Shown here one piece after another: positions 55,987 to 64,000 of a stretch of 64,000 nucleotides of DNA. Each line of letters opens with the position of its first letter. Positions within the stretch are counted from its first letter, which is position 1. The stretch comes from Panonychus citri (Eukaryota; Arthropoda; Arachnida; Trombidiformes; Tetranychidae): the NCBI RefSeq assembly GCF_014898815.1, contig NW_026515546.1, positions 2,900,501 to 2,964,500 on the forward strand, in the 5' to 3' direction. The notes under the pieces were generated by a model that was given only the letters and a program-made list of their open reading frames with translations, was not told the DNA's origin and searched no databases. Made by a program: the position numbers and the translations under genes.

Positions 55987-56035
55987 TCGAGCTGTATCCT
56001 CATTTTTCAGTTCAAATAAATACATAATATTCTTC

Positions 56036-58767
56036 ATCATCTTTGTCCTATTCGTCATCTTCCATTAATAAATCTTAGTGATGTTGATAATATTTTCTCT
56101 CTCCTTCTCTTCCATATTAACCTTACTTTTTCTTTTTTTGCTTATAAGCTTTGAATCGTGTATGTGATTCATAAGATTTGATGGCTAAGGTTGAGATGAG
56201 AAAGATGATTGAACAAAGATGAGAAACAAAGACAAACTCTTCCAATTAATGAGAGAATCCATTCCTCCTTCTCTCTCTCATTATGGATTATCTATAAAAG
56301 ATTCTGAGGATAAGATATAACAAAAGGATGGATATTGAATGTGACACAAAGATCAGGTTAATACTCTGTTTAATCATCTTCACGATTATCATCAAACTCT
56401 TCTGGTCTTTAAAATTTACAGTTAAATGATGCAGTAAATTAATAGAATGATCTTTTTGTTATAATCTTTTCTCTCCTCTGAGTACATTAAACCTTTGTCC
56501 TTTGTCCTTTGTTTATATCCTCTTATCACTAATCACAGACAAAAGAAAATCAATCAAGTGCCAATCCAACAATAACCATTGCTCAATCCAAGAACAAATA
56601 CTCAGTTAATCAACTAATCGATTCTCTAAAATCTCTACCATTAATACTTTTTGCTCTTCTCTTGAATTTACAAACATTTAATCATAATTAGTTTAATTCA
56701 TCTTTTTTTTTCTTTTCTTTCAGAATCCATTCGTACGACACAGTCTATGGGGAATTCAATTCGTATCCAACTTATCCATTGTTTTCCTTTTGGGAGTAAA
56801 CTAATTGTGTATCGTTAATGTTGTTTATCTTGCTTATTAGTCGATAATCAATTTCCTCTACCAGTTAAATTGCTACAGTTAATTTGCTGATTGTCATCCA
56901 ACTACCACAGTAATCAAGATCCAAATCTAATAACAAAATTATAAATGAGTTATGAATTATATATATATAACTTGATTATGGTTCACAATTAGCTGATTTA
57001 ACACTGATTAATTCATTGAACTATTATCAGTGTTATTAGTTAGGTAATTATTGTTGTTAATATCAACTGAACAAAGTTCAATCATGAAGTTTTTTTTTCT
57101 CTATACATCTTTGATTATTGATTGATTGTTTATTGTTCATTTATGAATGTCCATCGATGTGAGAAATTGATTGCTAACCAATCAGATTATCTGGTTAACA
57201 CTTGGATTAATCAGAATATCTTTTTAGATGAAATTATACAAGGAGAGAAAGAGAGAGAGAGAACTTTTCTTCTGTATCATCATCATCATCATCATCATTC
57301 TCATCAAATCTTTTTTTTTCTCTTTCAGATCTTTTTGTTCCTGATTATCTTTTTGAATCCAGAATCGGATGTTGGTAACTAATCAACTAATCAACTGACC
57401 AACTTAATCAAGTCCAGTTAAATTGAACATCTCCAAATGGTACCAAAGTTGTCACATTGACATCAACAATAAGAGTAAGATAATAATGCTAATTAATGTA
57501 ATAATAATCATCAGTGTACCATTAGTATCATCATATAATCATTAATATGCTTGAAGTTGAGAAAGTTGATACAAATTGATGACATCTCTTTGTGATAGTT
57601 GAGTAATCACCATTATCATGTATCAACAAATGATAACACTATCATCAAGTAGACATTTAGTTGACCGTTGTTTTTATTACTGCTACTAAATTATTATGGT
57701 CATTAACTATTCTAGTTTTTTTTTATACTCTCACGTTTGATCCTGTTTTTTTTTATTAACAATCAACAACCTGATCCAATGAATTCCATCATCATCAACA
57801 TCATTTCCACCATCTTAATCAACTTTACCCAATATATGGAAACGTTTAGTTGCATCATCAGTTATGGCAAAAAAAAATGGCAGGGGTCAGTTCTTAAAAT
57901 GATGCCAAAGGGTAGGGGAAAAATGATGCACCGGACAGCAAAATGAGATGATGGAAGAGACAAAAAAAACTCGGAGACAAAAAAAGACTACAGATGATAC
58001 AAGGAAGAGAGATGATGAGGATGATGGTAGTGGTGGTGGTGGTGGAAATGTATATCATTGGTAAACTGTTTCCATCAATCAAAATGGTTAAAAAAAAAGA
58101 TACTTCTTCATGTTTGACATGAATCAATTGGAAAAATCTGGTATCGCCCGAAACTGGTTCGTCCGGTCAGTTGGAAGAGGATAAATTGATGACGATAATT
58201 CCAAAAGAAAAAAGGAAGAGGCTTGAGCCTTATCATCCTCCACCTTTTTTACTTGTTCATTATCATCATCTTCATAATTACACCATCTAAGCTGTAAATG
58301 AAAAGAGGAAGAATCAAAACAAGAATTACAGAAGAAGAGAGTTTATAATAACAAAAGTAAGAGGAAGATGAAGATGAGGAGGAGAGTAAGATGATGATGG
58401 GACTTCTCAGCCCTTCTTCATTCAAGTGTGGCCATAGCGGGTCTTCATCTTCACCTTGATCATCATCAACAAGACGGCAAAGTCATTGAACCCATTGCCA
58501 AGGAAAGTTTCAGTTCCTCAAACCTGAAAACAACAAGTTTCATCATCATAAAGTTTATGTTTTCTTTGAGGAGTTAACATCATCATCTATCAACAGCCAA
58601 TCGTCAAGTGAAAGTCAACTAATTGTGATTAATTGGATTGATTTTGTTATTCTGTTCATTTGAATGGTGATTACCACCGTTAGTGTTTAATTGCTGTTTA
58701 AATCTGTGCTCTCATTGTCATCGCTATCAACCCAATCTCTAATTCATTTCTCTCTCTCTTACACCAT
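56036..58767. other. Upstream region of the Notch-ligand-like gene
   Basis: About 2.7 kb without a supportable coding region. It has pyrimidine-rich runs, AGAGAGAAAGAGAGAG at 57243, a (CAT)n microsatellite at 57277-57297, GAAGATGAGGAGGAGAG near 58370 and GGTGGTGGTGGTGG near 58030. Small frames at 57122-57382 and 57737-57946 are repeat-based. A 5' UTR for the next gene is likely in the last few hundred bases. Confidence 0.5.
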
Positions 58768-60579
58768 ATGATCAATATGATTAATTTTATAATATTTCTC
58801 ATCTATTTATCAACTTTAACATTAATTTATTCAGAGGTAAATTTGACAATTCCTTTTCTTTTTGTTAAATCAATTAATCTCTAATTGTTTATGTGTGTTT
58901 ATCATTTTTTCCTACCTTTTTTTAGGAAGTTGTTAAACCTTTGGTTCCTAATCCAAATTCAATCTCTTATCATGTTGAATTTGAACTTTTATCTTATGAA
59001 AATCCTGAAGGTCGATTAGCATCAGGTGAATGTTGTTCCGGTTATAAATCGACCCTTGGTCATGGTATTTGTCGAGGTGGTTCAGCTTCATGTAATCCTT
59101 ACTTTAAGATTTGCATGTCTCATCAACAAGATCCTCAACGAACCCTTCCCATTGAATTTTCCATGCCGGTTGAGAGACGCAGCGGTGGATTGAGCTTCGG
59201 TGGTTTAAGTGCATTTCGAGCTGAACCTAAGCCGGTGATCAAAAGGCCACCACCAACCAAACCACCACAGACCCGACAGTCACTGTTTAAGGGAATATTT
59301 AATCGTATTGTTGGATCATTTAGTAGACTGTCATCATCTCCAACTTCAAACAATACAACATCTTTAAATCGCACAGGAATTAATAAGGCCACTCTACCTG
59401 GGGCAACATCGAATTCTCAATGTACAATAGCTTATTGGTCAACTGAAAATGACCCTAACAAAAAGAAAGGTGTAATTAAATTACGAGCTGCAATTCCAAT
59501 TGTAAATATGGTCAGAGGATTTCAAGCTGACGTTAAATCAAAGCAACAATCACCATCAACACAATCATTATCATCAAATCGTTCATCAAATTCATCAACC
59601 AGTGAACCTAATCCATTATCTCAAAAGGTTATCTTATTGGTTGAAATTTGGCATAAATCAAACGGTGGATATGATAAGTTAATTACTCGACACTTGGACA
59701 TGAGAAATACAACCTTACAATTATTACCACTGGAAGATGATACAATTTGGGAAAATGGTGGACCCAATTATGGTTCTGCAAATACAACTTCCGGAATTAA
59801 GTTCCGATACCGTTGGAGGATAACTGGAAGTTTAAAATATTCAGCCTCAAGTGATTCTAATGAAGTTAACAATAATATAATAGCCGATTGCCCACCAGGA
59901 TTCCGTGGCGATGATTGTTCCAGTCCAGTATGTAGAACGGGCTGTCACTCATCTCATGGTTATTGTAATGAGCCCAACGAATGTAAATGTAAATTTGGTT
60001 GGACTGGTAAGTGTTTAATTTTGTTTTTCTTTCTTTCAAAATGAATTATGAATCTTAATAATCAGCTGATGATTATGATGATTATGGTGATTATGTTCAT
60101 CAGAATCTCATTATCATCTCTTGTCTATTATGATGAATTTTTCTTTCCGCCGGCTTCCCTTTACCTCTTCAATAACATCAATCCAATCATGGTGCTCATT
60201 GAATAACATTTACCGTTGATTAACATTGAATTTTATTCAATCATCTCTTCACTGGTAATCATAATCATAAACATCTTCATCCTTTTTCACCTCCTTCTTG
60301 ATATAACTCATTTTCATCATCCTTTTTGCTTCAAATTAACTTTTCTTTTTCCTTTGATGCAGAATGATGATCATCTCTCTCTCTCTCCTTTTAATCATTA
60401 TAACCTTTTAACAAATCGGTTTAACTAGAAATTGAGTTAGTTACAAAAAAAAAGATAAACCTGTTCAAAAGATTTTGCTTTTTTCGTGTTAATAACAATC
60501 ATCTCCATCATCATCTCTCTTCCTATTATTTTCCCTTCTTGGCAATTCTAATCAAACTAACTTTTCTGTGAAATTCTCC

Positions 60580-60616
<37 letters not shown>

Positions 60617-61444
60617 CTATATTTTCATCATTTTCATTCTTTTTATCATCATCCCCTTATTCAAACCTTTTCCTCTTCATCTTGTATTCGCCCATGAAAA
60701 ATAATACTCTAAGGGTTATCAAGGTTACGAGGTTTATATATTTCAAACTTATCAATCTATGGAAATAATATTATTTTATATCATATATAATCTGATATAA
60801 AGCTATTTATACATATAATGGTATACGAACCAAAAAAAAAGTAAGGTTATTAAATGAAAGAGCAAAGAGAAAAAGGAAATAGAAACCCAAAAATTGAGGA
60901 TCTAAAAGATGATGAAGAGAGAGGATGAAAAAAAACAGAATCAACTGAAAGATGAAAAAAGTTCAGAAAATATATTAGATAGATATTGTTTTCTATGAGG
61001 AAGAAAATTACATCAACAAGAAGAATGTTATATATATTCTGATTTACCCCCTGAAAAGATGAAATCTTTTTCCAATACTAACCACCCACCTTTCCTACAC
61101 CCACCTTGATCCCCTTTCAGTTGCCATTTACATGGTAATTGAATATTCAGAAAGCAAAACAATAAATGACTTTCTATTATAAAGATTGAATGTAATAATG
61201 AGTTATCATGAAGATTATTATCAATTTACAAATAACATTTATCAAACTGATCACCCGAGAAACGAAAAATTAATTGTATTTCCATGGTTAATTCATATTA
61301 TCTTTTTTTTCCTCTCTTCTTTCCTTTACTCAGGTGAATTCTGTTCATTATGTGTTCCAATGCCAGGGTGTATTCATGGTTCTTGCTCCAAACCTTTTGA
61401 GTGTCGATGTGAAGAAGGCTGGTCTGGAATGTTTTGTGATAAAC
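58768..61444 (+). CDS. Notch-ligand-like protein (MNNL and DOS-type EGF modules), 5' part
   Basis: Three exons seen: 58768-58836 (signal peptide, MINMINFIIFLIYLSTLTLI), 58926-60006, 61334-61444; the frame goes on at the GTAAGT donor at 61445, so the gene leaves the window. An MNNL start (VEFELLSYENPEGRLASGEC then CSG...YFKICMSHQ) is typical of Delta/Serrate. A long Ser/Pro/Asn insert (about residues 70-225) is followed by IWHKSNGGYDKLITRHLDM and IWENGGPNYGS, like the C2-type N-terminal domain of Jagged. The expected DSL domain should follow; instead the text runs RWRITGSLKYSASSDSNEVN and joins only its last part (ADCPPGFRGDDCSSP). Then come two EGF repeats (CRTGCHSSHGYCNEPNEC, CKFGWTG; CVPMPGCIHGSCSKPFEC, CEEGWSGMFC), which match the DOS pair next to DSL in Jagged. 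So the DSL cysteines that contact Notch are mostly absent. It may be a DOS-type co-ligand or a diverged Serrate. Confidence 0.85.
60583..60613 (+). repeat. (CT)n microsatellite
   Basis: A near-perfect CT run of about 30 bp within intron 2 of the Notch-ligand-like gene, in a wider pyrimidine-rich stretch from 60550 to 60680. Confidence 0.9.
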
Positions 61445-64000
61445 GTAAGTACAACATACAATTAATATCAATTTACAAATCTAATTAATTCTATCACCAC
61501 AATTACCGTGTAATAATGATAATATCATTATTAATATCCATAGAAAACTGAAAGCACAATGATAATCAGAACAAAAAAAAATTCATTCATTTTAATACTA
61601 TGAACATTCATTACATGTTTGTCCAATATAAACGATGAAGAATATTGTTTTTACTTAGTTTTAGTTTTAACGATTCCAATTGATACAAATTCATTGAGCT
61701 AAAAATAGTTGTAATTCTCACTTAAATGTATCATAGTATCGGTGGTGAGAATGATGCTGAGACAGAAAATATCAAGATAAATGAAAGAAAAAGTAATAAT
61801 ATAAACGAAAAGATAAATTCGATTTTTTTTCAATCTTTTCTACCTTTTCTGTCTCCTTGTATTAAAGTGAAAATAAACTTTTGAACTGAATCAAGCAAAG
61901 TGAAAAAAAGAAATCATTCAACTTGAGATTACCTTTTTTTTCACTTGTATTACCTGGATAACAATTTACTGTTGACTGATTACAACAGGAATCAGATTTA
62001 GAAAGAGAAAAAAAAACCAATTCCGGAAATACCAAAATCGATTCTCTTTGGTCAATATTAACCAGTTTTCTTTCATGGAAAACCAGAAAACCAGAATTTC
62101 AATCAATATGACAATATGAGAATTATTTTCAGTATATACATGGAAACTTGGAAAATAATATTATTATCATGTTATTTATATTCTATGTTTTAATTGGTAA
62201 TTCATGTAATATAAGAGATTGATGATGGATTGGTGATGAAGATGGAAAAGTTCTGGTGCCTGAAAATTTATGGAAATTCTGGAAATCGTAAAATATATTA
62301 TTTGATGATTGACATCAAGCTTACGAAAATTGTTACATTTCAACTTTAATAATAATATTGACAGTAGATTGATAATTTCAATAAGATTGTTGAGAGAAAA
62401 AATTACAAATCAATATAAATTGTTGATTGTAATCAATTTAATCATCGACTCTTCATTCATTATGTTTACAAATAAGCAGAGTAAACAAAATGATTACCAT
62501 GTTTTTAAGAAATAAGGAAATGAATAACATCATGGAACTTGCTTCAAATTGTTGATAACATTTAAACAATTAACTGTTGATAGTAATTGTTTGATTGTTG
62601 TAATGTTTTATTTAATTAGTTAAACTTTATTGTGATGATGATGACCATTATTAACCGGAAATGTTGATAACTTGTTGTTACCTTGAACTTGTACATGTTA
62701 ACCTTAACTTTTCAATGGTGATGATTGTTAACTATTAATGTAAGACCTTCAGGCTAATTGTGCTGATGATAACTTTCCAAGTGCAAGTTATCATTTGTGT
62801 TTCAATTTTCTTCATGTGTTCATCAGCTAATTAACTAAATTTACAAGTAAAATTTAATCAGGTTTTGAAACGATTAATTGATTAATTTGATTCCAGTTAA
62901 TTGATATCTTGATTTACTTTTACTTAGAGGTTATATTGTATATAAAATTAGTTGATTGTTAACTGAAAGTGTCTTCCTTGTTCCGGTTAGATTCAAGAAA
63001 AGTTATTACACTTAATCACTTGAATCAAGTTTAATTAATTGTTGAGTTAATTGTGTAAATAATAAATTTAAAATAAACAATTGATTGTTGATAGATTGGA
63101 GTTTTGCTAATTTTAATTAACAATGCATGTTAGTAAAAAAAAAGAAAAGTTTAAATCAATTAATAGATAATTAATGATTAATTAACTGTTGAGAGAGTTA
63201 ATTAAGATGTGTGAATTACAATAATTATTTTATTTATAAATCAGTTACAACTTTAACCATGAATTTATAATCAACCTCTTGATTATGATTTCTATTCAAT
63301 TCATAATTATCATTGAAACTTTAATTACAACAATTAATTTCAATAACGACCAAAATGATAATAAAAAAAAAGACATTGTTGATTATAATTATGATTTTAA
63401 CATATGAATGGGAATTAAAAAGCTGAAACTAAATTAATCAACGATAATTGATGAGAATCCATGAGGAAGATTAAGCCAGAGTTTCCATTGAATTTAGCTA
63501 TATGAATTATTGAAGAATTTTTTTTTCATAGAAAATTTCATATATTAATATCTTTAACTATCATGAAGTTTGAAATTCAGAACTTTCAAAGTCAATATAA
63601 TAACCTGATTCCTTGTATGCCCTAATTTATCATTGATTTACTGTTCCATTGAATAGTTAAGACGAGAATGAAAGAGATGATGGTGAAAAAAAGTTCTGAT
63701 CCTTTCAATCATTGAAAAAAATGATAGAATCCAATGAAGAGTAAGGTTATACTTGATAATCATCATCATCATCATCATCATCCACTCATCTTCATCCTTT
63801 TCATCAATATCTTCAATCTCATTCTTATCCTCATCATGAACCCTCTCCTCCTACTCCATGTAATTCATTATATTTTGTCAACTCTCTCATATTATCAAAT
63901 TGATTTCTTTTCCTTTGATTATCATAATACTAGTCAACTATTCAACTATTAATATGATTTGAATCAAGGAACCGGAAAACAGAGTAAAAGAAACATTTCT
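61445..64000 (+). other. Probable long intron of the Notch-ligand-like gene
   Basis: No cysteine-rich exon or other coding segment was recognised up to the window end. The stretch holds AT-rich sequence, a (ATC)n run at 63759-63782, and scattered ATTGTTA words. The next EGF exon is expected beyond 64000, so this is read as intron. Confidence 0.5.

Larger units (their letters stand above)
48890..56035 (+). mobile_element. LINE-B: non-LTR retrotransposon with antisense passenger gene
   Basis: About 7.1 kb on the + strand; the outer limits are approximate because no clear target-site duplication was found. Order: leader exon and intron (49023-49177), ORF1 to 50560, spacer 50561-52122 carrying an antisense frame (50963-51883), ORF1b (52123-52908), ORF2 (52839-55931), 3' hairpins, then an AATAAATACATAATA tail near 56015. 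The arrangement matches LINE-A frame by frame except for the passenger, but sequence identity is low, so these are different families of one lineage. All frames are intact. The word TTATTAATAATATT recurs through ORF1, the passenger and ORF2, suggesting all parts have evolved together. Confidence 0.8.

Noticed and set aside
57122..57382. 86-codon frame with a poly-His run upstream of the Notch-ligand-like gene
   Set aside because: The His run is a CAT microsatellite and the rest has no recognisable feature.
1..64000. tRNA, rRNA, CRISPR array or bacterial-type operon
   Set aside because: No cloverleaf, rRNA block or regularly spaced repeats seen; introns and gene families show an animal genome.

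Overview
The window is AT-rich, intron-bearing animal DNA. Most introns have GT-AG ends and are 60-200 bp; proteins are rich in Gln, His and Ser runs; gene spacing is compact. The gene content (TANGO1, ataxin-2, aladin, TTI2, a superaquaporin and a Notch-ligand-like protein) says metazoan. The small genes and strong AT bias look most like a prostigmatid (spider-mite-like) arthropod. That last step is inference; no species marker was read directly.

Layout. (1) 1-2.8 kb holds a graveyard of at least four degenerate Rx/aristaless-like homeobox pieces. (2) 2.8-8.2 kb shows no gene. (3) 8.2-17.9 kb is a tandem segmental duplication: the intact TANGO1 gene (13185-17881, +) is divergently paired with a TTI2 gene (11798-12712, -), and a decayed copy of the same pair lies upstream, so the block carries three TANGO1 fragments and a frameshifted TTI2 copy. 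(4) 18.1-19.2 kb: a membrane-anchored JmjC protein (-). 20.06-20.26 kb: a Tc1/mariner-type MITE. (5) 22.1-28.7 kb: an unrecognised 1232-residue low-complexity protein in five exons. (6) 29.8-34.8 kb: ataxin-2 (-), nine exons. (7) 34.8-40.8 kb: a full-length non-LTR retrotransposon (LINE-A, -) just upstream of ataxin-2, with a candidate 8-bp target-site duplication. (8) 41.6-43.6 kb: a Gln-rich protein with a CtBP-binding motif; 44.3-45.6 kb: an AQP11/12-type aquaporin; 46.0-47.9 kb: aladin (-). (9) 49.0-55.9 kb: a second non-LTR element (LINE-B, +). (10) 58.8 kb to beyond 61.4 kb: the start of a Notch-ligand-like gene with MNNL and DOS-type EGF modules but no complete DSL domain; the rest of the window appears to be its intron.

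The most unusual part is the pair of LINEs. Both keep long open frames in the order ORF1 (CCHC knuckles), spacer, ORF1b (a second knuckle protein), ORF2 (endonuclease plus reverse transcriptase overlapping ORF1b). In both, ORF1 appears to begin in a tiny upstream exon (MNN...) joined across a GTGAGT...AG intron. In LINE-B the spacer carries, on the opposite strand, an intact 306-codon frame for a RING-like, zinc-finger, possibly ubiquitin-like protein, with a TATA-like box between it and ORF1b. A three-ORF, spliced LINE with an antisense ubiquitin-ligase-like passenger is the best candidate here for something undescribed.

Exon coordinates were worked out by hand from splice signals and reading frame. 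For every multi-exon gene complete within the window the coding lengths sum to whole codons, but individual boundaries have not been confirmed by transcripts.
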